A stretch of 64,000 bases of DNA. It comes from Impatiens glandulifera (taxonomy: Eukaryota; Streptophyta; Magnoliopsida; Ericales; Balsaminaceae). The stretch's first letter is position 1. The number at the start of each line of letters is the position of its first letter. The notes beneath the pieces are model-generated. The model was not told the origin of the DNA and searched no databases. It saw nothing but the letters and a program-made list of their open reading frames with translations. The position numbers were made by a program, and so were the translations under genes. Below are positions 12,869 to 22,829 of the stretch, one piece after another. Where the stretch lies: contig NC_061863.1 of NCBI RefSeq assembly GCF_907164915.1, positions 43,001,382 through 43,065,381 of the forward strand, written 5' to 3'.

Positions 12869-13815
12869 GAGGTAATGAAGAAGTATTTAAAACGAAATAT
12901 TGACTCTTCTAAAAGTTCTAATGAAGAAAGTAATAAGAAGAAATATTATTGCGTTCAATTCAACCCAGAAGAGGTTATTAGTGATCCAGGACTACGCAAG
13001 CCGATTAATGAATATTATATTTTAATTGGAGATCAGATTCGAATAGAATATTTGATTAGAGGTCCTTGTCAACCATTTGGTCATAGCTATCCTCAAAAAC
13101 AATTTGGTATAGAGCATTGGTTTAAAAGGTTTTCATGGTTAGAGTATAACATTTCAAAAGATGTTGCATTTTGTTTTTTGTGTTATCTCTTTGTAAATTC
13201 TCACACAGGATATCGAGTTAGAGATGAGGCATTTACTAATTCTGGAATAAGAAATTAGAAAAACAATGGAAATATTTAATAGACATGTTGGTGGTGTACC
13301 TAGTATTCATAATAATGCAAGAACGCAACTTGAGGCTTTACAACAAAAGGATCAAAACATGGTACTAGGTGTCACTTTAATCAAGATGATAAAAGATAGG
13401 TTGAAATTTAAAGAGGAAGGATTGGAGAAACATTTGGACGACGTCAACACATTTTGTAGTCAGCATATGATCCCAATACCGAATATGGAAGAATATATGA
13501 GAACTCATGGTCAAAGTAGACGTAATGGGCAAATGGTTACTAATTTTCATCACTATCGTGTTGGAAATTTTTGTGAGGTATTAATTTTTCTCAATCGTGG
13601 TCAAATAATCTATTGAATTTTATTGTTTTCTAATAGCATTTTTTATTTACTTTTTTTTATAATAATAGGTTCTTGATACGATGATTCAAGAGATGAACAC
13701 TCATTTTCGGAATCAACTACGGAGGTACTTACTTGCATTGCTTGTTTAGATCCAACATTTTCAACAAATGAACACCCAAATAACTCAATTGTCTCCATTT
13801 GTTTGTATGTCTAGT
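12869..13815 (+). pseudogene. hAT transposase (TTF zinc-finger / ZMYM1-like) pseudogene
   Basis: The frame from 12875 begins with a low-complexity N-terminus, then GPCQPFGH, HWFKRFSWLEYN and AFCFLCYLF, the TTF-type zinc-finger region of hAT transposases. A frameshift near 13256 moves the reading into the frame at 13266 (EIFNRHVGGVPSIHNNA). After MVLGVTLIKM the family's central catalytic region is missing. NFHHYRVGNF is followed by a possible intron (about 13576-13669) and then VLDTMIQEMN, the C-terminal part, with another shift before the TCIACLDP-like segment at about 13725-13765. It is inactive: internally deleted and frameshifted. Confidence 0.8.
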
Positions 13816-13919
13816 AGTAGTTGAATTGTAAAAGGATAAATATTTTATTAGTATCGGTGTGATTTTGTATCTTTATTAATATCATTATTAATTATACTTT
13901 TATTTTTGATATAAGTGTT

Positions 13920-14450
13920 GTATAGTAAAAAAAAATACTTGATAAATTTTGGAGTACCCGTTGAAATTTGGCTTTGGATTCGCCATTACCTGTTAAAGAA
14001 CGATCTCTACTTTATAAAATCTTAGTTTTTTTAAAATTTAATTTTATTATCTTTTATTTAACCAATCATTTTTCAAGTCCTAGACATGCACGAGTTTTCT
14101 TGTATTTAAAATTTTAGAATAATATTTAAATACAGGTACATGCGATTAATGTAGACGATTGTTGAGGGAAGTACCTAAAAAATATCAGTTTAAGGCATTA
14201 TTATTTAAAAATAAATTTCAAATGGGCCTTTATCAAATATTTGTTTATGAAAATATTCTTAAAATATTTTGAAGTTGTTTTCTATCTTTTAAGATTTTTA
14301 GAAAATGGCTTAGGACTTTTAATTAAAAAATAATAATTTTTTAAATTAAAAAATCAAACAAACATCTCAATTCTTTAGTCAATGGCTAAAATCCCTCAGT
14401 CTTGGGTTGAGACCACTCGTTTGGGTGCGGGGAACTCTCGGTCAAGGTGT
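13920..14450 (+). repeat. Unidentified dispersed repeat, copy A (left part)
   Basis: This matches 16140-16720 in the same order: an acgatctctact block, a cctagacatgca block, a gaagtacctaa block, an aaatattttgaa block and a GC-richer tail of ctcggtc-type repeats. It is interrupted at 14459 by the hAT element and resumes at 15251. It may be non-coding sequence or an LTR of a degraded Gypsy-like element; no coding domain supports this. Confidence 0.5.
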
Positions 14451-14458
14451 GGAGAGAC
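14451..14458. repeat. Left 8-bp target-site duplication of the hAT element
   Basis: ggagagac, identical to 15243-15250. Confidence 0.93.
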
Positions 14459-15242
14459 TAGGGATGGCAACGGGTAGTGAAGTACCCATCCCCGAACCCG
14501 ATTTTCATTTCACTACCCGACCCCGACCCCGAACCCGACGGGTATCTCTACTTCTATACCCATTCCCGATTCGTCGGGTACCCGATCCCCGACGGGTACC
14601 CAATTACCCGATTAAATTACTTATAAGATTATAAAGTTTGAAAAAAATAAACACAACTTTAATAAATAATTTTAACATTAATAATATTAAAATATTAAAA
14701 ATAAAAATAAAACCATTACTTACCTACCTCATAATTTTTGTAAATTTTGAAGAAGATAAACTAGAGTGGAAAAAAAGTAGAATGAACATTGGAAAAAAAA
14801 ACTAGAGATTGAATATGAAGAATTATGAGAGAGAGTAATATTTTGTTATTAAAATAAAAATTGAAGTTATATAGAGAAATATTGTTTTGGGAATATAAAA
14901 TAATTAAAGTTGAGTGTAGTGTATTTATGACTATGGTTGGAGTGAAGTGTGGATAAGATCAAATTAAATGATGCATATTTATGATACATTTACAATGATG
15001 AAACATTTTTGAAAAGTCACACATTAAACTTTAATAAAAAAAAATCAATAATATTAATATAACCGGGTATCGGATATCGGGTTTGGGTTTCGTACACTCC
15101 CCATCCCCGACCCTGTACCCGACCGGGTACCTTCTCCCTCTCCCCATGCCCGACCCCGACCCCGAACCCGATTTAAAATACCCGAACCCGACTATCGGGT
15201 ACCCACGGGTATCGGGCATACGGGTACCCATTGCCATCTCTA
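14459..15242. mobile_element. Non-autonomous hAT element, 784 bp, complete
   Basis: Termini are TAGGGATGGCAACGGGTA on the left and, read inward from the right, TAGAGATGGCAATGGGTA, two differences in 18. They resemble the Ac-type hAT start TAGGGATG. Perfect 8-bp duplications (ggagagac) flank it, the hAT signature. Subterminal regions (about 165 bp left, 175 bp right) are packed with CGGGTACCCG/CCCGACCCCGA motifs that could fold or bind transposase; the middle is AT-rich and non-coding. It depends on a transposase supplied elsewhere. Short frames over the ends (14407-14634, 15031-15318, 15083-15526) are artefacts of the repeats. Confidence 0.95.
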
Positions 15243-15250
15243 GGAGAGAC
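15243..15250. repeat. Right 8-bp target-site duplication of the hAT element
   Basis: ggagagac, identical to 14451-14458. Confidence 0.93.
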
Positions 15251-15535
15251 CTTAGTCTTGGGCTAGAGATTCTTGATCGGGTGTGGGGAGCTCTCAATCG
15301 AGGTGCGGGAGGCCTCATTCCTGGGCTAGAGGTCCTCGGTCAGGTGCGGGGAGCTCTCGATCGAAGTGCGGGAGGTTCTCGGTCGGGGCTAGAAATCCTC
15401 GGTCAGGTGCGGGTAGATCTTAGTCGAGGTGTTGGAGATTCTCGGTTGGGGATAAAAATCCCTAGTCGAAATCATATAAGGCTTGTTTTCTCAATCAAAA
15501 ATCAAGCCCATGCTAAACATTTCTAGTCAGGTGCA
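15251..15535 (+). repeat. GC-rich tandem repeat, right part of repeat copy A
   Basis: Imperfect units of about 30-40 bp contain ctcggtcaggtgcgggga and atcgaggtgcgggagg cores, continuing the block at 14395-14450 that the hAT insertion interrupted. Similar cores recur at about 16590-16710. Confidence 0.7.
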
Positions 15536-16139
15536 GGGGAGGGAACGATTTTCATGATCAAAATTTGAACCCAAGTTGAGCCCTCGGTCGGACTTCAAGA
15601 ACATCAAACTGCAGGTTTGATGATTTTAAATGGGACCTTAATCCTTCGATCCAAAGGCATGGGGAGTTTTGTCTAATCCCAAAGATCATTTATAACATCA
15701 TTCTGATGTGTCAATCAATTAGGATTATGTTCCATTTAAATCAAACAGTTTTGAAGAACAAACGTGTTTTATTTTTATTTTTAATGTTTAATGAAGTGTA
15801 AATATCTTGTCAATAGTTTCCTTATATATCATATGTGTAACCCCCAGAAAAACCCTTAAGTTTTGTTCCGCGGAAAACTTGATGTTCGAGAATTTCAACA
15901 TCGGTTTACATGTCAGGAATAATTTTTTTTTAAATAAAACTTTTTTTAAAAGATTTCAAATAATTTTTGACAACTTTAAAAATTAATTATAAAAATAATT
16001 AATTTTGTTCAAATTTGAATAATCCAGGGATTTGCATTTAATCAAATGACAATTTATTTTTCCTAGAAATCTATAAAAAAAATATTTATTTGAAAATAGA
16101 GTCTCCAATTAATTTTTGAAAATCAATAAAAATGGGATA
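15536..16139. other. Intergenic sequence, probably retroelement-derived, no gene
   Basis: No coding domain is seen. A GC-richer patch (15540-15700) and the block at 15838-15900 (ccccagaaaaacccttaag) look like decayed retroelement non-coding sequence, but I cannot assign a family. Confidence 0.35.
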
Positions 16140-16760
16140 CGTATACAAACGTATTGGCCAAAGTTTTTTGTAATTTGTAGTTTGGTGATACTCGAAAAAG
16201 GGCTTTCACGCTTCATCTTCCGTACCCATTTTAAAAACGATCTCTACTTAAATTTGGCTTTTGAAAATCGGTTGTATAACATTTTATTTTAACCGATTAT
16301 TCTTCTGGTCCTAGACATGCATAGGTTTATGCATATTTAAATAATTTTAAATACAATTATTTAAATGCTGGTATTTGTTGCTGATGATAACTTAGGGACG
16401 AAAGTACCTGAAGAACACTAGTCATTTTAAAGACATTATGATTTAAACAAAAATTCCATACAATCCTTTATCAAAATATTTTTTGTTGAAATATCCCAAA
16501 AATATTTTGAAATCATTTTCTAATTTTTCAGGATTTTGAAAATGAGAACCAAACAGACCTTAGGACCGGTGTCCTAGGCTTTGGGTTCGTTTTCATCGGT
16601 CAGGGTCTGGGACCCTCGGTCGGACCCATCGCTTCGGGCTAAGAAGCCTCAATCGAGGTGCTAAGGACTCTTGGTCCTTGGCTGAGATTATCGGTCGGGG
16701 TATAAAAACCAACGGTCTTGCTAAGGATGTCTTCAAAATGGAAAGCACAACCAATCTAAA
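16140..16760 (+). repeat. Unidentified dispersed repeat, copy B
   Basis: This is the second copy of the 13920-14450/15251 repeat, in the same orientation, including the catcggtcagggtctgg-type tail. The two copies lie about 2.2 kb apart and could be decayed LTRs of one element or a tandem duplication. Confidence 0.5.
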
Positions 16761-17074
16761 AATTAGTAAGAAATTTTAACCAAAAATAAAAGTTGTTGAG
16801 CAAATCCTATCTATTTTTCAAAAGCAAACCATAGGTTGTGAAATGCTTGGAATCAAAAGGATATTACATTCCAACCATGTAGATATAACAATGACAACTA
16901 ACATAGAAAATGTAGATATAACAATGAGAAAAATCTACAGCTCCAACAAATTATAAGAGAATTGAACATTTTCTCTAGGGAACCAACCTCGTCTAGTTAT
17001 AGGAAAGCTTCTAATTCAGCTAAGTATTCAACATGGATGAAACTAACAACCATTTATTTTTGTATACTTCTTCA

Positions 17075-17425
17075 AGTAAAAGGTACTATTTGTTTTAAAA
17101 AATGAGAGTTCAAATATTACTTCATGACACAATAACTACTTCACAGCTGTGGCAGGAACAAAATGACCAAGCCTATAGTCCTGTTCAAAGAAAAGATGTG
17201 AAGAATTCAGGCAAGATAATACAATTAGTCTTGGAAATGACTGAGAAGGATATAATGATAGGATGTTGACCTTGAAATTTATGAACTCGGCTAGTGGAGG
17301 GTCAAATGTAAGCACCAAATCATCATGTCCTACGTCATAAATCATAACTTGGGTTATTGGATAGAGCATCAGTTTTCATGGTATTTTATGTCATTGAATA
17401 TGATACCATGTACAGAAACTGCAAT
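17075..17425 (-). pseudogene. CTF18: CTF18 C-terminal exons, pseudogene
   Basis: Minus-strand sequence encodes MVSYSMT then, after a stop, MKTDALSNNPSYD. After a frameshift it continues HDDLVLTFDPPLAEFINFK, then a GT-AG intron (about 17191-17280) and DYRLGHFVPATAVK, a TAG, and LLCHEV. This is the C-terminal pattern I know for plant CTF18, large subunit of the alternative clamp loader that loads PCNA in sister-chromatid cohesion. Stops and the frameshift make it non-functional. It lies just beyond tRNA-Gly on the same strand as the FLIP pseudogene, matching the FLIP - tRNA-Gly - CTF18 order of the middle copy. The assignment rests on remembered motifs. Confidence 0.65.
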
Positions 17426-18052
17426 GCCAGGCTGGTAAGCTGCATAATACTAAGTCAGAATTCAGATCGGCTTAAACCTTTGAAAATCAAAATGTAAGAG
17501 TTCATGTGATTAAGTTTCATAGCCAAGAGGGACATTTTTTGTGTACGCATAATATATTGGTGAAGTAAATCAGAAGAAGTGCCAAGATGATTCAAACATT
17601 TCACCTTCAAAAAGACAGAAATTAGGTAATTTAACCCAAAAGATGTAGGTTCTTTCCAGAATAGAATAGAATTGAATATACATGGTATTAAAGGACACTT
17701 CATAGAAACATTCTTACAGTTTTTTTCATTACCGGGTCATGATAACACAAAAACATAATGTATGATAATTAGTCAGAACGTACTCAATCTTTTCATAATT
17801 ATATTATATATGATACCAATCAATCTAATTCTATAATAGAACGTACTCAATCTTTTCATAATTATATTATATATGATACCAATCAATCTAATTCTATAAT
17901 GGTAAGAATATATATAATATCTAATATTCCAACATAGGCAAACAGTGAATCATATAATGAGTTAAAATGCATGCCTTCTAATAAACACAATTAGATATAT
18001 GTTGCATTCTAAATTTTTCTAAACCTACCATGCATGATAACAACAACAACAC
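17426..18052. other. Intergenic or former intron sequence of the CTF18 remnant
   Basis: An 82-residue minus-strand frame at 17455-17703 has no domain I recognise. A perfect 63-bp tandem duplication lies at 17775-17900. Confidence 0.35.
17775..17900. repeat. Perfect 63-bp tandem duplication
   Basis: 17775-17837 and 17838-17900 appear identical base for base, implying a recent duplication. Confidence 0.93.
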
Positions 18053-18059
18053 AAAAAAA
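18053..18059 (-). terminator. Pol III terminator of tRNA-Gly
   Basis: A run of seven T on the minus strand, starting four bases past the tRNA 3' end. Confidence 0.75.
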
Positions 18060-18063
18060 TAAT

Positions 18064-18134
18064 GCGTCTGCCGGGAGTCGAACCCGGGTCTATTGCTTGG
18101 AAGGCAATTATCCTAACCGTTGGACTACAAACGC
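18064..18134 (-). tRNA. tRNA-Gly (anticodon TCC)
   Basis: The 71-nt minus-strand sequence folds fully. Acceptor GCGTTTG pairs with CAGACGC (one G-U), the D stem is intact, the anticodon stem ATTGC/GCAAT holds loop CTTCCAA with anticodon TCC, and the T stem CCGGG/CCCGG holds TTCGACT. Internal A and B boxes are intact and a T7 terminator follows. It closely matches the plant tRNA-Gly(TCC) I know. It is the only intact one of three homologous positions here; the others (30677-30747 and 47788-47857) are degraded. It sits just downstream of the FLIP pseudogene. Confidence 0.95.
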
Positions 18135-18179
18135 TTGGTGCAACTACTCACTGGATCTTAATTTATCAAGTAAAAAAAG

Positions 18180-19895
18180 GCAAAAACAGTACAGAATAAT
18201 AAGGTAAATATTATTATTATATGTATCTTGTCTGTCTGTCTTCTGGATAGTGGGTCAAATTTTCGAATCCCATGAGCTTTTGTTTTTCATGCCATCTTGT
18301 TGACAATTAATTACTTTACCTATCTTCCAAGTTATAGGATGAAGATGAACCACCCTAATTAAATTTACAAACCTACCTTTGGAAATGAATAAGAGATAAA
18401 TAAATGACATAAAACAGAGCATTTTTAGAGAAGATGCTCTCAAATGATAACCGTTCAATATTGGAGAGCTTAAAACAGATAGTTCATCCATTTACTATTA
18501 CTAGCCAGACCTGTTAACTGCCCAATTGCATCATCCAATCATGACCAAACATATATCCAAATAACTCATTATCCCATCATCATCAACGAAAATATATTAG
18601 TCATTTAAGCTAAATAACCCCAAGAGAAACAATCCACTTTTGCCTCAATATTTATTTCAAACAAATCCCAAGAGAAATTAATGAAAATAGGCTTAACCTA
18701 TAGGATTACCCATAATTGTTTTTCTTTAGCAACTGTCAGTTATCCTGCCTGCAATATTTTAATTGAAAATGGGTTTTAAGAAGGAAAACAATTTGTTGAA
18801 AATAAACACTGATGTAATTTTTTACTTTTGATAGAAACATTAAGAGCAGGATGTAGATCTAATTTGCTGTAATTTAAAGAGCACCCCATTTGGAAACACT
18901 TTTTGATTTTGTTTCTTTATTTGGATCCGTTTCTATATGCATAAGTAGAAATAAATTGTGAATATGTTTCTAACTAAATTTAGATTTCAGATGTTTATGT
19001 ATTTGTAAAACGTATCGAGAAACAAAAACAATAAGTGTGTAAGCAAACTTTCCCTTTAAGAAGTTAAAGGGAAAATTACCCCATTCAAAAAGTTCAGAAG
19101 CAAATATGCTCTTTATTCCTAAACCTAAAGTAAGGACTTTTTGGAAGACAGGCATATGAATTCAGAATCCTTACTATCTGCTACAATACATTCAAATGTA
19201 ACAAACATGCTTCTCTAATCAACAAAGGTATAAGAGAATCATACATTTGAATTTTCAAGGAAAACCATAGGTAAGTAAAATTTATTTACTTACAGGGACT
19301 GCAGGACGGCTGACATTGCATAAACTAGTCACCAAACCCTCCTGAACAAGCTGGTCTCAATGATATACCATCAAACATCTCTAGGAATTGGTAATATTCA
19401 GTTATGACTAACATACAGAAAGGCTTCCACTAACATATTACGATACAACTGAGATTGAGTAGCAGATGCAGCAAAAATGAATAGAGCATCTAAATGGTGA
19501 AAGTATGTTAAACTTCCTATTAGCATCTCATTTTCTAGCTTGTTCCGGTAGTTTCTAGCTTTTAATGCTGATTTAGTCAAACAAATGGCGTATAAGCCTT
19601 TAATATAGTAATTTCTTTAGTCTACTTACAAGAAACAATTAGAGCTACTATTGGTTCTATGATTGAGTTTGGATATTAACATGTATAAGAGTTATATCAA
19701 GTCAAAGTTTGAGTGGAACATAATTGTTGTGCTTGGCATGAATTCCTCCTAATAGGGACATTAGATTATATCATATCAAGCCAGTCATATTCATGCAAGA
19801 ACTATGCCAATTTCAGTCTATAACATATGTATTGCACTTTTTTTGGATTCATTGAGATATTCAATAACCAAAACTAATTCAGACTTCCCAAGAAG

Positions 19896-19930
<35 letters not shown>

Positions 19931-20457
19931 CAAGCCTGTTAAGTAGCTGGATACGACATTCAACAACCTGAATCATTAAAAATTTAAGCACCAACTAAGA
20001 ATTAGCAGATTAACCAAGCACAAAGATCTTCAAACATCAAGCTTTAGAGAGTTCTGCCTATGTATATCCAAATGCAATAAAATAACTAAATTCCAAAACA
20101 TAGCTATAGAGAGTTTTCCATGATTGTACAGAGCGATATCATTTACCGTTCATGAACACTGGAGATTGGATTCAAACCCATGAACCCACATCATCACATA
20201 CCATTTTAACCTAAATCCACGGAGTTATCAGTTGATTTCAAGTCGTATTAATCTTACCATTACATGAACTAATAACATCCTGTAAGAACTAGCTTATAGA
20301 GGAGAAATGAAGATATTCGACCATTTTGCTAGAAGAAAAGATAATGAACCATTGAAATCGAGTTTTGATTCAACGAAAAGAAACGCTTACCTCCGATGAT
20401 TTGATAGATTGAAGAAGGCTTTGCCTTCGTCGTCGTGAGTTTTTCTCTGGCTGCCAT
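18180..20457 (-). pseudogene. FLIP: FLIP (FIRRM-like) pseudogene, inverted partial copy
   Basis: This minus-strand copy of the intact gene at 40573-47485 has a start-like ATG at 20457. Exon 1 (20391-20457) is 67 nt instead of 57, shifting the frame. The exon 2 equivalent (about 19870-19972) has its GA stretch expanded to about 31 bp (19899-19929) and its donor changed from gt to ga. Near 19405-19440 intron 2 is joined to the last part of exon 6, deleting exons 3-5 and most of exon 6. The exon 6 donor and intron 6 follow; near 18520-18540 the sequence jumps to the last part of exon 7. The 3' UTR (18180-18500) is conserved. It cannot make FLIP; non-coding transcription is possible. The region upstream also matches the right copy. 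Confidence 0.9.
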
Positions 20458-20647
20458 TGCTCAATATCGCTTCTCAATCTCTACTCTCGTTTTACCTTTT
20501 GTCTCCCGCCATTTAACTGGCTTTATCACTTTTTAAAGATAAACAAAATTCCAAAAAACATTTATACACATCAAACTTTCTAAATATATACATAAATACT
20601 CACCAACTCTTAAAATGAGCGAATATATCGAGAAAAAAAAAACATTA

Positions 20648-20706
20648 GGTTGAACTCGGGTTACTGGATTCAGAGTCCAATGTCCTAACCGCTAGACAGT
20701 AGGACC
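20648..20706 (-). pseudogene. tRNA-Gln (CTG) pseudogene, 3'-truncated
   Basis: The minus strand matches the 5' acceptor, D arm, anticodon arm (loop CTCTGAA) and start of the T arm of the tRNA-Gln at 21698-21768, but the 3' half of the T stem and the acceptor strand are replaced. It belongs to the right-hand unit of a local duplication of the acidic gene plus tRNA-Gln. Confidence 0.85.
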
Positions 20707-21065
20707 ATTTTGAGTATTTAATATTTTATTTAATCATTAAAATATTATTTACCTAAGCAGTTCTAACCAAATATTGACCGTGATGTCTTGATTTTACAAC
20801 GACAACAATCATCCCATCACTTTTATGAAACACTCGTTTAGTTTGAATAAATGAATGAGAAAGCCTTATATCTATGCTAATGATGTTAAACCATTAAATG
20901 AATTTGACAAATTGTAATTTTGTATCTCGTATTCTTATAGACTCGTTTCAAGTCTTGTTTCAAATGAATTATATATCTCACAAACTTATGCAAAAGGGTA
21001 GAGTTTATTTTCTTTTAAACTATTTTATTGTAATTAAAAAACATTAGTATGAAATTTGTGTATAC

Positions 21066-21190
21066 TACGAAAAAAAGAAAAACTTCAAGCGAACGAAGTA
21101 AATCGGGGATCAACGACTCTACTAACATCCATGGCGTGTGTCCCTTCTTCGAGCGTAATTGAAAACTTCCCTTTTCCGTGTATCATGATT
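21066..21190 (-). other. Conserved intergenic block, unit 1
   Basis: On the minus strand this carries a block (atcatgatacacggaa, cctactaac-type and tcgatgacc-type pieces) shared with 22285-22395 (minus) and 39830-39935 (plus), always between the acidic gene and tRNA-Gln. It has no ORF. It may be regulatory or a small RNA, or merely duplicated sequence. Confidence 0.5.
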
Positions 21191-21289
21191 TCCGTAAAAG
21201 ATAAATGTTATACTTTTTATACCATCACATTAACTTGATTTGAAGATGAAATTGTCGCTAGACTAGGATTTATGTAAGCCTAAGACAAT

Positions 21290-21668
21290 TTTATTTTTAG
21301 AATGTTAATTTGTTTTTAAAGAAAAACTTCACTAAAACAACATTACAACTTAAAAATAGAACAATTTTATAATGAAGTAGTTTTATTGACATGAAATAAT
21401 CAATAACTTTACATAACACATATAGAAGCTTGTACCAATAAGTTATTGGCAATTCTTGTGTTTTAATAAGAAAGTAAAGTCTAAACGGAGACCATGGCTG
21501 GAGTTTCATGTTAGTTCTACTTTAATTCAAAAAAAAAAAAAATAAAGTCTTATTATTTGATTAGTATAAGAAACTCGAAATATCTCCGTGAACATCTTCA
21601 AATTCTTCACCATCATAATGAACCTTAACAAAATACTTGGTCTTCACCATCATCATGAACCTTTAACA
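21290..21668 (-). pseudogene. Truncated copy of the acidic small-protein gene
   Basis: The minus strand keeps the coding middle (SQ/PTKYFV-type, then KYFVKVHYDGEEFE) with an internal partial duplication and a frameshift, but lacks the start codon and first dozen residues of the intact copies (22633-22758, 39336-39467). The 3' UTR is well conserved to an AATAAA-containing tcaataaaact at about 21385. It lies directly downstream of tRNA-Gln on the same strand. Confidence 0.75.
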
Positions 21669-21686
21669 AAATACTTAGTTGGCTAG

Positions 21687-21692
21687 AAAAAA
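21687..21692 (-). terminator. Pol III terminator of tRNA-Gln
   Basis: A T6 run on the minus strand, five bases beyond the tRNA 3' end. Confidence 0.65.
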
Positions 21693-21697
21693 TTATA

Positions 21698-21768
21698 GGT
21701 CCTACCGAGAATTGAACTTGGGTTACTGGATTCAGAGTCCAATGTCCTAACCGCTAGACCATAGGACC
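21698..21768 (-). tRNA. tRNA-Gln (anticodon CTG), slightly degenerate
   Basis: The 71-nt minus-strand sequence has perfect acceptor pairing (GGTCCTA/TAGGACC), a D arm with GTCTAGCGGTTAGGAC, an anticodon stem TTGGA/TCCAG around CTCTGAA (anticodon CTG), and T loop TTCAATT. One T-stem pair is A-C (CCAAG/CTCGG), so function is likely but not certain. A T6 terminator follows. Degraded relatives lie at 20648-20706 and 40305-40371; all three sit between a copy of the acidic small gene and a FLIP copy or a second such unit. Confidence 0.82.
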
Positions 21769-22284
21769 AATTTGAATAATTAATATTTTATTTCATTATT
21801 CACCTATATATTATACAATTAATATTCAAAACAATCATAACTAAATATTGACCACAAGTCCAAATTTAAACACTGAAAAGGTCCATAATAATCGCATTAC
21901 CTTTATCGAAATAATCCTATATCATTTATTTGAATAAATGAATATTTGAAGACTTGTATTTATGTTAACGATATTAAGCAGCTAAGTGAAAGGAGCAAAT
22001 CGTAATTTTATTTCTCAAAAACTTATATAAGACTAGTCGATTGCTCATCTTCGCGTCCTATGGCGGGTTATTTATATCTATCACAAACTTAGGCAAAATG
22101 GTAAAAAAAATTTGAAAGAGTAACTCCTTTTAGTTAGACGAGATTACTGTGAAACTCGAAAAAATTTAAAAATAATCAAGACCTATAGCAACATAAAACA
22201 CACCTATGATATGAATAAATCAATCAAAACAAAGATAATTATTCAAAAGGAAAAACTTTGCTATGCACATAAAATATGGGCGAA

Positions 22285-22395
22285 CTAAGTGAATTGGGTC
22301 ATCGACCCTACTAACACTCTTGAGGTCTCTCCTTCGGCCATAATTGAAAGCTTTCATATTTCGTGTATCATGATTTTTGCACAAGGAAAATGTTA
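22285..22395 (-). other. Conserved intergenic block, unit 2
   Basis: The minus strand holds atcatgatacacgaaatatg, then gaaagctttcaa and gtgttagtagggtcgatga, close to the right-hand copy at 39830-39935. No ORF is present. Confidence 0.5.
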
Positions 22396-22632
22396 TGTTT
22401 TGTATACAATCAATTTAACTAAATTTTAAGGTTGAATTGAGGATATGATTGTAGTAGTTTATTGACATGAAACCATTGGTTTTACCTGATACATATAGCA
22501 GCTTCTATAACATATATAAATGCGTGTAAGCTACTAATAATTCATATGTTTTAATAAGAAAAGAAAGCCATATTAGTTAAACATTATCGTAAGAAACTCA
22601 TTTAAAATTATATATATAGGGTTTCCATAACT

Positions 22633-22758
22633 TTATGCAGCTAGAGCAATATTAGTATCGTCATCATCGTCATCGCTCTCAAATTCTTCACCGCCATCAT
22701 GAATCCTAACAAAATACTTAGTTGGCTCTCCATCAACAAACCTCAAACTACTAGCCAT
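22633..22758 (-). CDS. Small acidic protein, 41 residues, unknown function
   Basis: I do not recognise this gene. The frame reads MASSLRFVDGEPTKYFVRIH, then a Gly-Glu-rich stretch, a run of six Asp and a short hydrophobic tail, and stops at TAA. A paralog of 43 residues (39336-39467) keeps the same start, length, D-run and stop region, with differences that mostly preserve coding sense. A TATA-like tatttaaata lies about 60 bp before the ATG in both copies, and the 3' UTR with its poly(A) signal is also conserved. There is no signal peptide or membrane segment. It could be a real microprotein gene or the end of a larger transcript; being missed by ORF callers is expected at this size. Confidence 0.55.
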   Translation of the reverse strand: MASSLRFVDGEPTKYFVRIHDGGEEFESDDDDDDTNIALAA

Positions 22759-22810
22759 GTAAGCTAGCACCCTTTTTATTTATATCGAAACCTCATTTAT
22801 CTCCCCCACA

Positions 22811-22820
22811 TATTTAAATA
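22811..22820 (-). promoter_or_regulatory. TATA-like box of the acidic small gene (left copy)
   Basis: tatttaaata about 53-62 bp upstream of the ATG; the right copy has tttaaata at the same distance. Confidence 0.45.
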
Positions 22821-22829
22821 GTTCGACTC

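Noticed and set aside
14407..15526. Pro/Arg-rich ORFs over the GC-rich blocks
   Set aside because: They arise from hAT subterminal palindromes and the ctcggtc tandem repeat.
20648..20706. Functional tRNA-Gln
   Set aside because: The T stem 3' strand and acceptor 3' strand are missing.
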